A stretch of DNA of 35,893 bases from Nocardioides antri (GCF_008373765.1 NZ_VUJW01000015.1:1-35893), one strand, 5' to 3'. Positions 5,555-14,639 are shown, counted from the first letter of the stretch. Program-made: numbers and translations. Notes: a model not told the origin generated them from the sequence alone.

Positions 5555-6256
5555 ATGCGGACCGACGACGTACGCCGCATCACGCTCGGCAGCTTCGTCC
5601 GCCCGGGTGAGGAGACCGGCGGCGACCCGCGGGTGGAGGGCGTCTACGGCTACCTGGTGCGGCACGACCACGGGCTCGTGCTCCTCGACACGGGGATCGG
5701 CGAGGGCGACGCCGAGACGGAGGCGTGGTACCGCCCGCGCCGCGTCCCGCTCCAGCAGGCGCTGGCCGCTGCCGGCGTCGAGGTCGGCGACCTCGACCTG
5801 GTCGTGAACTGCCACCTGCACTTCGACCACTGCGGCGGCAACCCGCTCCTCGGCAGCACGCCGATCCTGGCCCAGCGCGGCGAGCTCGCCACGGCGCGGG
5901 CGGGCGACTACACCTTCGACCACCTGCTCGACCACCGCGGCAGCAACTACCAGGAGATCGACGGCGAGACCGAGGCGCTGCCCGGCCTGCACGTGATCCC
6001 GACGCCGGGCCATGTGGCAGGTCACCAGTCGCTGGTCGTGGAGTGCGAGGACGGCTCGCTCGTCCTCGCCGGGCAGTCGCACGACACGGCCTCGGCCTGG
6101 AGCGCCGACGCGCTGGCGGCATCGGCGCGCGACCTCGGCCACGTCGAACCGCTCCCGCTCGCGCCGGACTGGATGGAGCGGCTGCTCGCCTTCGACCCGA
6201 AGCGCGTCGTCTTCGCCCACGACGCTGCCGTGTGGGCACCTGACCATCGGGGCTAG
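5555..6256 (+). CDS. Metallo-beta-lactamase-fold hydrolase (lactonase-like)
   Basis: This is a 233-residue MBL-fold hydrolase. The zinc motif HLHFDH is at 87-92, the next metal His is in PTPGH (153), and a C-terminal His is in FAHDAA. The overall layout (LLDTGIGEGD, a short helical insertion, TPGHVAGHQSLVVE) resembles the N-acyl-homoserine-lactonase-like branch. At the position where a metal-bridging Asp is usual (GDA), this protein has AGQSHD, that is Gln174. I believe some members of this branch share this, but it needs an alignment. No signal peptide is seen. The substrate is not predictable. It starts 4 bp after the preceding gene, and its stop is 6 bp from the stop of the converging oxidoreductase gene, leaving no room for a bidirectional terminator. 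Confidence 0.85.
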   Translation: MRTDDVRRITLGSFVRPGEETGGDPRVEGVYGYLVRHDHGLVLLDTGIGEGDAETEAWYRPRRVPLQQALAAAGVEVGDLDLVVNCHLHFDHCGGNPLLGSTPILAQRGELATARAGDYTFDHLLDHRGSNYQEIDGETEALPGLHVIPTPGHVAGHQSLVVECEDGSLVLAGQSHDTASAWSADALAASARDLGHVEPLPLAPDWMERLLAFDPKRVVFAHDAAVWAPDHRG

Positions 6257-6262
6257 GTACAG

Positions 6263-7111
6263 CTAGGAGGCAGCGCGTGCCGCGATCTCCTCGAAGACCT
6301 CCATGTCGGCGTCCCACTCGGTGCCCGGTCGCGGCCAGTGGACCGCGACGTCGGTGATCCCGATCTCGGCGTGGCGGCCGGCCAGGTCGTCATACGCCGC
6401 CGCGGACTCCAGCCACGGCTCGCCGGTGAACCCGGTCAGCAGGAGGCACGGCATGGCCGAGAAGTCCCTTCCGGCCGCGTCGCAGGTCTCCGCCATCCGT
6501 TCGACGAGCCGGCGCACGTCGTCCGCCGGGGCGTCGCCCTCGGGGTTGACGATCCATCCCTGACCGAGACGGGTGGCGAGCCGCATGCCGCGCGGCCCGC
6601 CGGCGGCGATCCAGAACGGCGGCCGCTGCTGCACCAGCCCGGGCGAGATGGTCACGCCGCGCGCCGACCAGTACTCCCCCGCGACCGACACGGACTCACC
6701 CGTGAGCAGCGCGTCGAGGTGGTCGACCCACTCCGCGAACCGGTCGGCGCGCTCTCGTGGCGTCCAGTCGCGGTCGAGCACGTCGCCGTCGGAGGTGTGC
6801 GCGCTGCCGCCGGCGCCGATGCCGAGGGTCAGCCGGCCCCCGGAGATCCGGTCGATCGTGCGGATCGCCGAGGCGGTGGGCACCGGTGTCCGGAAGTTCG
6901 GAGAGGTGACGAGGGTGCCGAGGCGGATCGACGACGTGACCGCAGCGGCAGCGGCGAGGCTGGCGTAGGCGTCGTCCCACGGGGAGTGACCGCGCCAGGC
7001 GAGGTGGTCGTAGACCCAGGCGCCGGTGAACCCGAGGTCCTCCGCCCGCCGCCAGGTGTCGGCCATGGCCGGCCAGTCCTGGATCGGCCAGAGCACGACA
7101 TGGAGGTTCAA
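6263..7111 (-). CDS. LLM-class flavin-dependent oxidoreductase
   Basis: This is a 282-residue luciferase-like (F420- or FMN-type) TIM-barrel monooxygenase/reductase. Recognisable parts are RRAEDLGFTGAWVYDHLAWRG near the N-terminus, SSIRLGTLVTSPNFRTPV, RISGGRLTLGIGAGG (about 88-102) and PPFWIAAGGPRGMRLATRLGQGW (about 164-187). Actinobacteria use many such enzymes with F420; the cofactor cannot be decided here. The start is TTG 7111, inside a TTGA overlap with the TGA of the upstream gene, which implies translational coupling. No in-frame ATG lies close by. The role of the coupling to a DNA-binding-like protein is not obvious. Confidence 0.9.
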   Translation of the reverse strand: MNLHVVLWPIQDWPAMADTWRRAEDLGFTGAWVYDHLAWRGHSPWDDAYASLAAAAAVTSSIRLGTLVTSPNFRTPVPTASAIRTIDRISGGRLTLGIGAGGSAHTSDGDVLDRDWTPRERADRFAEWVDHLDALLTGESVSVAGEYWSARGVTISPGLVQQRPPFWIAAGGPRGMRLATRLGQGWIVNPEGDAPADDVRRLVERMAETCDAAGRDFSAMPCLLLTGFTGEPWLESAAAYDDLAGRHAEIGITDVAVHWPRPGTEWDADMEVFEEIAARAAS

Positions 7112-7740
7112 CCCTTGAGTCGCTTCTCGATGTCCGCGAGGACGCTCTTGCGCGCCTTGCCGGCCCGCTCGCGGTCACGAACCTTCCGCAGCGCCGCCGG
7201 GCTCAGGCCGGTGAGCTTGGGCTTGATCTCGGCGACGGTCAGGTCGGAGTACCCCGGGATCGGGTCGGTCGCGCCGGTCCCCTTCTTCGCCGCCGGCTTG
7301 GACGCGGCCTTCGATGCGGTCTTCGGCGCCTGCTTCGAGGCTGGCTTCGGGGTCCGCTTGGGCGCGGTGGTCGGGGTCGTCGTCGACTGCTTGCCGACCA
7401 GCCGCGGGGCCTGCCTCACGGTCTCGGCGATCTTGCCGGCGGTCTTGCCGGCGGTCGCCATCACCGGCGCAATGCCGCCGCCGAGGCTCTTGCGCGCGTC
7501 GGTGGTGATCGAGTCGAGCGCCTGCAGCAGCGCCTGCGAGTAGTCCTTGCTGCTGACCAGGAGCTGGTTGAGGAGCCGGTCGGCATCGGCGCGGGAGAGG
7601 GAGCCCCGCGCGACCAGGTCGTCGACGATCTCCTGGAGGCGGGCACGCTGGATGGTCAGGCTGTGCTCCAAGGCGCCCTGCAGGGCCCTGAGGTTCTTCG
7701 TCACGAGCGTGAGGTCCACGGACGGGGTCTTCGGGGCCAT
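7108..7740 (-). CDS. Basic low-complexity-tailed DNA-binding-like protein
   Basis: This is a 210-residue protein with three parts. Residues 1-85 are helical (VTKNLRALQGALEHSLTIQ; LQEIVDDLVARGSLSRADADRLLNQLL), a phasin- or coiled-coil-like arrangement. A Lys/Ala/Pro/Thr-rich linker (about 118-158) resembles histone H1 or the tail of mycobacterial HupB. A compact C-terminal module (IPGYSDLTVAEIKPKLTGLSPAALRKVRDRERAGKAR...) has the look of a small SAP-like helical domain found in several actinobacterial proteins. I expect nucleic-acid or granule-surface binding, but the family is not certain. The start ATG 7740 has a clear GGGAGG 6 bp upstream. It is translationally coupled to the downstream oxidoreductase gene. 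Confidence 0.75.
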   Translation of the reverse strand: MAPKTPSVDLTLVTKNLRALQGALEHSLTIQRARLQEIVDDLVARGSLSRADADRLLNQLLVSSKDYSQALLQALDSITTDARKSLGGGIAPVMATAGKTAGKIAETVRQAPRLVGKQSTTTPTTAPKRTPKPASKQAPKTASKAASKPAAKKGTGATDPIPGYSDLTVAEIKPKLTGLSPAALRKVRDRERAGKARKSVLADIEKRLKG

Positions 7741-7781
7741 CGCTGCCTCCCTGGATGTGCGGGTCTCTCGCACACTACTGC

Positions 7782-9434
7782 TCAGTCGTAGCCGGCCTCC
7801 ACCTCCCAGCCGGTGGCCCGCCAGACCAGCAGCCATGCCCGGCCGTCCACACCCACGACCTGGAACCGGGCGGAGCGACCGGCTCCCCCGTCCGCCAGCC
7901 ACCACGCCTCGTCGACCGGCCACGGACCGGCCCAGGACGCCACCGGCGTCCACCGGCGTACGGCGACGTCGGCCCCTGCATCGACAGGGTCGATCCGGAA
8001 CCGCCACGGCTCACCGGTCACCATGCCGCGCTCGGTCACCGCGACCGTCCTGCCGGACTCGTCGACCACGTCCGCTGCCAGGGGCACGGAGAAGACCCGC
8101 GCCGGCGCCGGCCCTGGGATCCTCCCCGGCCACGGGCGGTCCAACGGTCGCAGCCCGACCGACCGCTCGCCCCAGGGGACGCTCGCCTGCCGGTCAGCGA
8201 CGCTCCGCCCGCCCTGGAGCACCGGCGTCCGCACGGCGTCGAACCCGATCATCGCCTGGATCCGCGCCACGCCGCGGGTCACCTGCTCGTCAGCACCGCC
8301 GCCCCACAGCCCGTCCGCATGGTCGGCCGCCGCCTCCACCGTCTCTGGCAGGAAGCGGACCCGCTCGATCGGCGCCCGCACCGAGCCTGCGTCCTGCCGG
8401 CTCCGCAGGCCGGAGGAGGGCATCCCGGCCTGCAGCTGCCAGTGCACCCGGTCGACGAGGTCGCGCGAGGTGAAGCAGCGGGGGTGGAGCCAGGTCCGTG
8501 CCGACGTCACGACGCCGTCGGCCTCCGCCTCGATGCGTACGGCGACCGCCACCAGCTGACGTGCGGCCAGCCCCTGCACGAACCGCTCCGCAGTGGTGCG
8601 GACGCTGAAGCAGACCGCCTCCGCCGACTCCAGAGGCGGCTCGAACCCGATCTCGCAGGCGAGTTCCGGCGGTGGTGTCCGGGAGCCGAGCGCGGTCGGC
8701 GCGCCGCCGTGGACCCGCTGCCACACGCTCAGCCCGAAGGAGCCGAACCTGTTGCTCACCTCCGCGGCGGACAGCCGGGCGAAGTCGCCGAGGGTCCGCA
8801 GACCGAGCCGGCGCAGCAGGTCGGCGAGTGCCCTGCCCTCCTCTCCCCCGTCGGTGGCGTCGGCGAGGACCCGGACGGGGAGCGACTGGAGGAACGTCGC
8901 GGACGTCCCCGGTGGCACCACCACGCTGTCCTGGACCTCCGCCTGACGAGCCGCCTGCTCGGCGGTGAACAGGTCGTCGGCGACACCGAGCCGGCAGTCC
9001 CACACGCCGGCGTCGACCAGGTGCTGGGCGACGAGTGCGGCGGCGTGCGACTCGCCGCCGAAGTAGCGCCCGGGAGCGGGCACCGCCAACAGCCCCGGCC
9101 GGATCGGAGCCACCCCGGGCCGCAGTTCCTCGACGGTGGCCAGCACCGGCTCGAAGTAGCGGGCGTCCCGCTCCGGGTTGGCGGGGAGCAGGACGAGCTC
9201 GGGGCACCGTGCCTGCGCATCGCGTCGGCGCTGGCCGCGGCGTACGCCGTCGGCGCGTGCCGCCGCGTTGCAGACCTCGACCACGTTGTTGCTGAGGACC
9301 GCAGCGGGCTGGTCGCTCGTCGGACGCCGGCCCAGGGCAGTCGTGGCGGTCTCGCCTGTCTCGCCGGTCTCGGCCAGCTCGAACAGTCCGGCGGTGACCG
9401 ACCAGTCGGGGCACCACGCGACGAGCACTCTCAT
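7782..9434 (-). CDS. imuB: ImuB, Y-family polymerase-like mutasome subunit
   Basis: This is a 550-residue DinB/UmuC-related protein of the ImuB type. The N-terminus MRVLVAWCPDWSV and the segments GVRRGQRRRDAQARCPEL, VAPIRPGLLAVPAPGRYFGG and LADLLRRLGLRTLGDFARLSAAEVSNRFG (helix-hairpin-helix-like) follow the family order. A little-finger-like part and a long C-terminal tail come after. In characterised relatives ImuB has lost polymerase activity and acts as an adaptor between the sliding clamp, ImuA' and the error-prone polymerase DnaE2. The ATG overlaps the TGA of imuA' (ATGA), and expression should follow the LexA box at 10018-10035. No dnaE2 lies in the window. Confidence 0.92.
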   Translation of the reverse strand: MRVLVAWCPDWSVTAGLFELAETGETGETATTALGRRPTSDQPAAVLSNNVVEVCNAAARADGVRRGQRRRDAQARCPELVLLPANPERDARYFEPVLATVEELRPGVAPIRPGLLAVPAPGRYFGGESHAAALVAQHLVDAGVWDCRLGVADDLFTAEQAARQAEVQDSVVVPPGTSATFLQSLPVRVLADATDGGEEGRALADLLRRLGLRTLGDFARLSAAEVSNRFGSFGLSVWQRVHGGAPTALGSRTPPPELACEIGFEPPLESAEAVCFSVRTTAERFVQGLAARQLVAVAVRIEAEADGVVTSARTWLHPRCFTSRDLVDRVHWQLQAGMPSSGLRSRQDAGSVRAPIERVRFLPETVEAAADHADGLWGGGADEQVTRGVARIQAMIGFDAVRTPVLQGGRSVADRQASVPWGERSVGLRPLDRPWPGRIPGPAPARVFSVPLAADVVDESGRTVAVTERGMVTGEPWRFRIDPVDAGADVAVRRWTPVASWAGPWPVDEAWWLADGGAGRSARFQVVGVDGRAWLLVWRATGWEVEAGYD

Positions 9435-10009
9435 GGCACGACGAGGTCCCTCGCCGATCGCCGCCCACTGCGGGTGACGGCGACCCTCAGCTCGCGTCGA
9501 TCCAGCCGGCCACGGCCGCGATCGGCACCCCTCCACGCGACCCGCTCGGCGCTCAGCCGTGCCTCGACCTGGGGCCACTCCCCCCAGACGACGAGAGTGG
9601 AGGAACGGGCACGGAGTCGGGCATCGATGATCGACGCCGACTTGGGGTCGACCAGCGTGGTGGGCTTGAGGACCACGACCTTGAGCACGTCGACCAGGGC
9701 GGCGGTGACCTCGAGCCACAGCTCGCCCGGCTCGGGCACGAGCACGGTGCGGCGCAGGTCGATGCCCCACTGGGCCGCCGCCTCGGCGCCGAAGTCGCGC
9801 CAGCCGGCGAAGCCCACCCACTCCCCGGCGCGGGAGGCGCCGGCCGCCAGGGCGAGCGCGAGCGAGGCGGAGTCGACGGCGTAGCTCCCGCCGGTACGCA
9901 GCTGCACGAGCCCCTCCAGCACCGGGTGGACCGGGACCGTCAGCCGGGTCGGCCCGCCCTGGAGGGACTCGATCTGCCGCTGGAGCAGCTCGACGACCTG
10001 TGCACTCAC
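9431..10009 (-). CDS. imuA': ImuA', RecA-fold mutasome accessory protein
   Basis: This is a 192-residue protein that pairs with ImuB and matches the shortened actinobacterial ImuA' rather than proteobacterial ImuA. It has an N-terminal helix VVELLQRQIESLQGG, a degenerate RecA-like strand-helix core (GEWVGFAGWRDFGAEAAAQWGIDL, RTVLVPEPGELWLEVTAALVDVLKVVVLKP) and a basic C-terminal tail (RRELRVAVTRSGRRSARDL). No intact Walker A is seen. The known role of the family is in SOS-induced mutagenesis with ImuB and DnaE2. The start is GTG 10009, 8 bp downstream of the LexA box; the nearby ATG at 10016 is out of frame. Confidence 0.85.
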   Translation of the reverse strand: MSAQVVELLQRQIESLQGGPTRLTVPVHPVLEGLVQLRTGGSYAVDSASLALALAAGASRAGEWVGFAGWRDFGAEAAAQWGIDLRRTVLVPEPGELWLEVTAALVDVLKVVVLKPTTLVDPKSASIIDARLRARSSTLVVWGEWPQVEARLSAERVAWRGADRGRGRLDRRELRVAVTRSGRRSARDLVVP

Positions 10010-10017
10010 ACTCCATG

Positions 10018-10035
10018 TTCGAACAGATGTTCGAA
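10018..10035 (-). promoter_or_regulatory. LexA (SOS) operator of imuA'-imuB
   Basis: The 18-bp sequence TTCGAACAGATGTTCGAA contains the Gram-positive SOS box CGAAC-N4-GTTCG with no mismatch and is palindromic at its ends. It lies between the der stop and the imuA' start. LexA bound here would block the mutasome operon until DNA damage. Confidence 0.93.
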
Positions 10036-10057
10036 CCAGTCAAGCCCTCGGCAGAGG

Positions 10058-11398
10058 TCAGCGCTTGCGCTTCTCCCGCGGCTTCACGGTGATCACGATC
10101 GGGGTCCCCACGAAGCCGAACTCCTCCCGGAGCCGGCGCTCGATGAACCGCTCGTAGCCCGCGTCCAGCTTGCCGGACGTGAAGAGGACGAAGGTCGGCG
10201 GCGCCGTGCTCGCCTGGGTGCCGAAGAGCACCTTCGGCTGCTTGCCGCTGCGCACCGGGTGCGGGTGCTCGGCGACCAGCCGGCCGAGGAACGCGTTGAA
10301 CGCGCCCGTGGTGATGCGGGTCTCCCAGCCCTCGAGCGCCTTGTCCAAGGCCGGCACCAGCCGGTCGATGTGCCAGCCGGTGCGGGCCGTGATGTTGATC
10401 CGCGGCGCCCACTGCACCTGCACCAGGTCCCGCTCGATCTCGCGGTCGAGGTAGTAGCGGCGCTCGTCGTCGACCAGGTCCCACTTGTTGAAGGCGATGA
10501 CCAGCGCCCGGCCGGACTCGCGCACCGCCTGGAGGATCCGCATGTCCTGCTCGGCGATCGACTCCCGCGCGTCGAGCACCAGCACGCAGACCTCCGCACG
10601 CTCGATCGCGGTCGACGTCCGCAGCCAGGCGTAGTACTCGTGGCCGGACGCCTCCTTGACCCGTTTGCGGATCCCGGCGGTGTCGACGAAGCGCCACTGT
10701 CGCCCGCCCAGCTCCACCAGCTCGTCGACGGGGTCGACGGTGGTGCCGGCGACGTTGTCGACGACGACCCGCTCCTCCCCCGCGAGCTTGTTGAGGAGCG
10801 AGGACTTGCCGACGTTCGGGCGGCCGACGATGGCGACCCGGCGCGGTCCGCCGTACTCCTTCTCGGTGACGGGCGGCGGCTCCGGCAGCACCGCGAGCAC
10901 GGCGTCGAGCAGGTCGCCCGAGCCACGTCCGTGGAGCGCCGACACGGCGAACGGCTCGCCCAGCCCGAGGTTCCACAGTCCGTATGCCTCGGCCTCGGTG
11001 CGCTCGTCGTCGACCTTGTTGGCCGCCAGGACCACCGGCTTGCCGGAGCGACGCAGGATCTTCACGACCTCCTCGTCGGCGTCGGTGATGCCGACCGTCG
11101 CGTCGACCACGAACAGCGTCGCGTCGGCGAGGGTGACCGCGATCTCCGCCTGGGCGGCGATCCGCTCCGCCAGCCCGCGCGCGTCGGGGTCCCAGCCGCC
11201 GGTGTCGACCACGGTGAAGGCACGGCCGTTCCACTCGGCGTCGTAGGACACCCGGTCTCGGGTCACGCCGGGGATGTCCTCGACGACCGCCTCGCGGCGG
11301 CCGAGGATCCGGTTGACCAGCGTGGACTTGCCGACGTTCGGCCGGCCGACCACTGCCAGGACCGGGACGGGGCCCCCGTCGGTCATGGGCTCACTCAT
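10058..11398 (-). CDS. der: Der (EngA), double-GTPase ribosome assembly factor
   Basis: This is a 446-residue essential GTPase acting in late 50S ribosomal subunit assembly. There are two tandem G domains: first P-loop GRPNVGKST (18-26) with PGVTRD, DTGG and NKVD; second P-loop GRPNVGKSS (near 185) with GTT, DTAG and NKWD. A KH-like C-terminal domain ends in a basic tail (KPREKRKR). The length is typical. The start ATG 11398 overlaps the plsC stop (ATGA); an internal ATG at 11386 is an alternative. It is the last gene of the parA-to-der operon; its stop is followed by the SOS-controlled imuA' 49 bp later. Confidence 0.97.
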   Translation of the reverse strand: MSEPMTDGGPVPVLAVVGRPNVGKSTLVNRILGRREAVVEDIPGVTRDRVSYDAEWNGRAFTVVDTGGWDPDARGLAERIAAQAEIAVTLADATLFVVDATVGITDADEEVVKILRRSGKPVVLAANKVDDERTEAEAYGLWNLGLGEPFAVSALHGRGSGDLLDAVLAVLPEPPPVTEKEYGGPRRVAIVGRPNVGKSSLLNKLAGEERVVVDNVAGTTVDPVDELVELGGRQWRFVDTAGIRKRVKEASGHEYYAWLRTSTAIERAEVCVLVLDARESIAEQDMRILQAVRESGRALVIAFNKWDLVDDERRYYLDREIERDLVQVQWAPRINITARTGWHIDRLVPALDKALEGWETRITTGAFNAFLGRLVAEHPHPVRSGKQPKVLFGTQASTAPPTFVLFTSGKLDAGYERFIERRLREEFGFVGTPIVITVKPREKRKR

Positions 11399-12114
11399 AG
11401 AACTTCTCCTGAAGGTAGGGGGCCGGGCAGGGTGCGTCCGGTCTCGGCCAGCGCCTCTTTCAGCCCGGTCAGCATCCGCTGGTGCAGGTCGTCGCGAAGT
11501 GCGGTGACCTCGCTGCGCCGCCTCGGCCACGGTACGGCGGCCACCGGCACCGGCTCGCCCACGACGATGTCGATTCGGGCCCGCTTCGCCGGCACCGAGT
11601 TGGTGTGGCCGCCGGGCTCCCGGCTGCCGATGAAGGTCATGGGTACGACGGTCGCGCCCGTCACCATCGCGAGGTAGGCCGCGCCGCGCTGGAACTTCAC
11701 GAGCTCGCCGCTGCCGCGGGTCCCCTCGGGGAACACGCCGACCGCTCCGCCCTCGCGAAGGACGCGCAGGCTGACCCGCACCGCCCGCGGGTCGGCGCGG
11801 AACCGGTCGATCGAGATCTGCCCCGTCATGCGGAGGAACGCGCCGAGCTTTCCCTCGAACATCTCGACCTTCGTCAGCGCGTGCACCGGGCGCGGCGCGA
11901 AGATCGCCAGCAGCGGCCCGTCGATGATCCCGATGTGGTTGGCCGCCACGACGACGGGGCCGTGGTCGGGGAACCGCTCCGGGTGGTGGACGCGGACGTC
12001 GTACCGCCTCCGGATGATCCAGCGGGACATCGGGCGACCGCCGTGCAGCAGCCAGCGGGTGGGGTGCCGGACTCCGTCGCTGCGCGGCCGCTCCCGATGA
12101 GCGGCGCTGCTCAT
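11395..12114 (-). CDS. plsC: 1-acyl-sn-glycerol-3-phosphate acyltransferase
   Basis: This is a 239-residue PlsC-family enzyme that adds the second acyl chain to lysophosphatidic acid at the inner face of the membrane. The acyltransferase motifs are clear: NHIGIID (the H-x4-D catalytic pair) and [11 protein letters not shown], with the third block VPMTFIGS downstream. No strong membrane segment is present, so association is peripheral, as usual for many actinobacterial members. Start ATG 12114 overlaps the cmk stop as ATGA; a later start at MSRW (about 12030) is possible but less likely given the overlap. Acyl chain and acceptor specificity are unknown. Confidence 0.92.
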   Translation of the reverse strand: MSSAAHRERPRSDGVRHPTRWLLHGGRPMSRWIIRRRYDVRVHHPERFPDHGPVVVAANHIGIIDGPLLAIFAPRPVHALTKVEMFEGKLGAFLRMTGQISIDRFRADPRAVRVSLRVLREGGAVGVFPEGTRGSGELVKFQRGAAYLAMVTGATVVPMTFIGSREPGGHTNSVPAKRARIDIVVGEPVPVAAVPWPRRRSEVTALRDDLHQRMLTGLKEALAETGRTLPGPLPSGEVL

Positions 12115-12794
12115 GGTGAGACGTCCGCCGGCGCCGTCGCGAGGCCGACGACCAGGTCGACCACCTCGGCGAGGGAGAGGTCGGTGGTGTCGATGTGCAC
12201 GGCGCCGTCGGCCATCGTCAGCGGCGACACCGCGCGGCTCGAGTCGATCCGGTCGCGGCTGAGCAGGGACTCCTGGGTCGCCGCGACGTCGGCCGAGCCG
12301 GCCTCGAGGGCGCGCCGCGCCGCCCGGGCGGCCGGGTCGGCGGTGAGGTAGACCTTCAGCTGCGCCTGCGGCCACACGACCGAGCCGATGTCGCGGCCCT
12401 CGACGACGATCCCACCGTCACCGATCGCTGCCCGCTGGAGCTCGACCAGCCGGGCGCGGACCGCGGGCACGGCGCTGACCGGCGACACCGCCGCGTTGAC
12501 GGCGTCGCTACGGATCTCGACCGACACGTCGGTGCCGTCCAGGGTGATGGTCGGGTTGCGGGGGTCCGTGCCGGACTCGAGGCGCGGTGTCGCTGCATGG
12601 GCGGCGACCTCGTCGACCTCGTAGATGTTGACGTCGTGCTGCAGCATCCACCAGGCCACCGCGCGGTACATCGCACCGGTGTCGAGGTAGCGCAGCCCGA
12701 GGCGTTCCGCCACGGCCCGGCAGGTGCTCGACTTGCCGGAGCCGGACGTGCCGTCGACGGCCACCACGAGCGAGCTCAGATCACCTGCATCCAC
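12111..12794 (-). CDS. cmk: Cytidylate kinase
   Basis: This is a 227-residue kinase phosphorylating CMP and dCMP to the diphosphates. The P-loop GTSGSGKS is at 15-22, followed by [10 protein letters not shown] (monophosphate binding), a CMP-binding insertion ([38 protein letters not shown]) and [11 protein letters not shown]. The lid contains [13 protein letters not shown]. The start is GTG 12794; a nearby ATG at 12804 is out of frame. The gene stands 11 bp after tyrA and overlaps plsC by 4 bp. CMP recycling links it functionally to lipid synthesis and to CTP made by pyrG in the second operon. Confidence 0.96.
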   Translation of the reverse strand: MDAGDLSSLVVAVDGTSGSGKSSTCRAVAERLGLRYLDTGAMYRAVAWWMLQHDVNIYEVDEVAAHAATPRLESGTDPRNPTITLDGTDVSVEIRSDAVNAAVSPVSAVPAVRARLVELQRAAIGDGGIVVEGRDIGSVVWPQAQLKVYLTADPAARAARRALEAGSADVAATQESLLSRDRIDSSRAVSPLTMADGAVHIDTTDLSLAEVVDLVVGLATAPADVSP

Positions 12795-12805
12795 AGGCGA
12801 CCATG

Positions 12806-13876
12806 CTACCGGTGAGTCACCCAACCCTTGGATTCCAAGGCGCCCATCAGCTCCTCCGCGCGGCCCTCCGCGACGTCGAGCTCGACCAGACCGACGGGTC
12901 GGCCGGGGTCGTGGTCGATCCGCACGTCCTCGATGTTGACCCCGCTGCCGCCGACGTCGGCGAAGAGCCGCGCCAGCTCGCCCGGATGGTCGGGTACGGC
13001 GACGTGGACCGCCGCGACCGGCTGGAGCGGGCCGCCGTGCTTGCCCGGGATGGCACGGGTGCCGGCCACCCCGTGGGCGAGCAGGGACTCCAGACCGACC
13101 CGGTCGCCCTCGGAGATGGCCTCCAGCGCCATCTCGAGCCGGTCCCGGACCTCGCGCAGGAGCGAGGCGACCGCGTCGCTGTTGCCGCCGATGATCTGGC
13201 TGTAGAGCGCGGGGTCGCCGCCCGCGACCCGGGTGACGTCCCGGACGCCCTGGCCGGTCAGTGCGAGGTGCTCGGGGGCGGCGCCGGCGAGCGTCCCGGC
13301 CACGAGCGAGGAGACCAGGTGCGGCACGTGGGAGGTGCGGGCGACGGCCTTGTCGTGCTCGGCGGGGGTGAGCATCACGGGCACCGCTCCGCAGGTCTCG
13401 ACCAGCGCGGTCACCCGCCGGACCGCGGTCGCCGCCGCGCCGGCGTGCGGGGTGACGGCCCAAGGGCGTCCGGTGAACAGGTCGGCGGACGCCGCGAGCG
13501 GCCCCGACCGCTCGCTGCCCGCCATCGGGTGGCTGCCGACGTAGCGCGCGGCCGCCGGGTGGCCGGACACGGCCTCGAGCGGCGCAGCCTTCACGCTGCC
13601 GACGTCGGTGACGACGGTGTCCTCCCCCGCCGCGTCGAGCGCGGCCGCGATCTCCTCGCCGAGGTGGTCGGGCGGGACCGCGACGACCACCAGCTGCGCC
13701 ACCTCGCCGGGCTCCTTGGCCCGACCGGCACCGAGCCCCGAGGCCGTGCGCAGGTGCTCGGCGGAGGCGTCGGACAGCAGCACGTCGACGCCGGCCCGCC
13801 GGCAGGCAAGGGCGATCGACGTGCCGATCAGCCCGGCTCCGACGATCTCGACCGGTCCGGAGAGGAGGTCAGACAC
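12806..13876 (-). CDS. tyrA: Prephenate dehydrogenase (tyrosine pathway)
   Basis: This is a 356-residue NAD-dependent prephenate dehydrogenase converting prephenate to 4-hydroxyphenylpyruvate. The N-terminal Rossmann motif is VGAGLIGTSIALA (12-24). VTDVGSVKAAPLEAV and SHPMAGSERSG (the substrate-contacting HPMAGSE) are in the middle, with the helical dimer domain behind (TSHVPHLVSSLVAGTL). The last 70 residues (VAAVHVAVPDHPGELARLFADVGGSGVNIEDVRID) form an ACT domain, so feedback control by an aromatic amino acid is likely. The start is GTG 13876, 10 bp after the rluB stop. Its presence between rluB and cmk is a feature I associate with some actinobacterial lineages. Confidence 0.95.
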   Translation of the reverse strand: MSDLLSGPVEIVGAGLIGTSIALACRRAGVDVLLSDASAEHLRTASGLGAGRAKEPGEVAQLVVVAVPPDHLGEEIAAALDAAGEDTVVTDVGSVKAAPLEAVSGHPAAARYVGSHPMAGSERSGPLAASADLFTGRPWAVTPHAGAAATAVRRVTALVETCGAVPVMLTPAEHDKAVARTSHVPHLVSSLVAGTLAGAAPEHLALTGQGVRDVTRVAGGDPALYSQIIGGNSDAVASLLREVRDRLEMALEAISEGDRVGLESLLAHGVAGTRAIPGKHGGPLQPVAAVHVAVPDHPGELARLFADVGGSGVNIEDVRIDHDPGRPVGLVELDVAEGRAEELMGALESKGWVTHR

Positions 13877-13886
13877 GCCGGGCAGG

Positions 13887-14639
13887 CTACAGGCCCGCGC
13901 TCTCGAGGAGCGCGCCGAGTTCGTCGTTGGTGAGCTCGCGGGTCTCCCCCACCGGGAGCGTGCCGAGGTCGACCGGGCCGAAGCGGGTGCGGGTCAGCTG
14001 CCGCACCGGGTGGCCCACCTGCTCCAGGAGCCGGCGCACGATCCGGTTGCGCCCCTCGTGGATGACGAGCTCGACGATCGACCGGTTCGCCGCGGCGTCG
14101 ATCACCCGCGCCCGGCGTACCCGCACCGGACCGTCCTCCAGCGTCACGCCGGCGAGCAGGTCGGCGATGGTCCCCTTGGCGAGGCGACCGGTGACCTCGG
14201 CGACGTACGTCTTCTCCACCTCGTACGACGGGTGCGCCATCCGGTGCGCGAAGTCGCCGTCGTTGGTGAGGAGCAGGAGCCCCGAGGTGTCGGTGTCGAG
14301 GCGGCCGACATGAAAAAGGCGCTCGGGACGGGTGGCGACCAGGTCGGTGATCGTGCGCCGGCCCTCGGGGTCCGACATCGTCGACACCACGCCCCGCGGC
14401 TTGTTGAGCACCAGGTAGACGTGGTCGCTCACCGGCGGCAGCCGGTGGCCGGAGACCTTGATGACCGCCGTCCGGGGATCCACCTTGGTGCCGAGCCGGG
14501 TGACGACCTCCCCGTCGACCTCGACCTCGCCGTCCAGCATCAGCTCCTCGCACTTGCGGCGCGAGGCGACCCCGGACTGGGCCAGCAGCTTCTGCAGGCG
14601 GACCAGCCCGTCCGCGTCGGTCTCGATCTCCCGGGTCAC
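13887..14639 (-). CDS. rluB: 23S rRNA pseudouridine synthase RluB-type
   Basis: This is a 250-residue RsuA/RluB-family enzyme isomerising uridine in 23S rRNA (position 2605 in E. coli numbering for RluB). An S4 RNA-binding domain occupies residues 12-60 (RLQKLLAQSGVASRRKCEELM...), and the catalytic motif GRLDTDTSGLLLLTNDG has its nucleophile at Asp115. Family blocks NKPRGVVST and EGRNRIVRRLLEQVGHPV are intact. The start GTG 14639 overlaps the scpB stop (GTGA). Confidence 0.95.
   Translation of the reverse strand: MTREIETDADGLVRLQKLLAQSGVASRRKCEELMLDGEVEVDGEVVTRLGTKVDPRTAVIKVSGHRLPPVSDHVYLVLNKPRGVVSTMSDPEGRRTITDLVATRPERLFHVGRLDTDTSGLLLLTNDGDFAHRMAHPSYEVEKTYVAEVTGRLAKGTIADLLAGVTLEDGPVRVRRARVIDAAANRSIVELVIHEGRNRIVRRLLEQVGHPVRQLTRTRFGPVDLGTLPVGETRELTNDELGALLESAGL

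Noticed and set aside
9435-11234. ImuB as a 1150-residue fusion protein
   Set aside because: The upstream part is another frame of imuA' and der; ATG 9434 in an ATGA overlap is the natural start.
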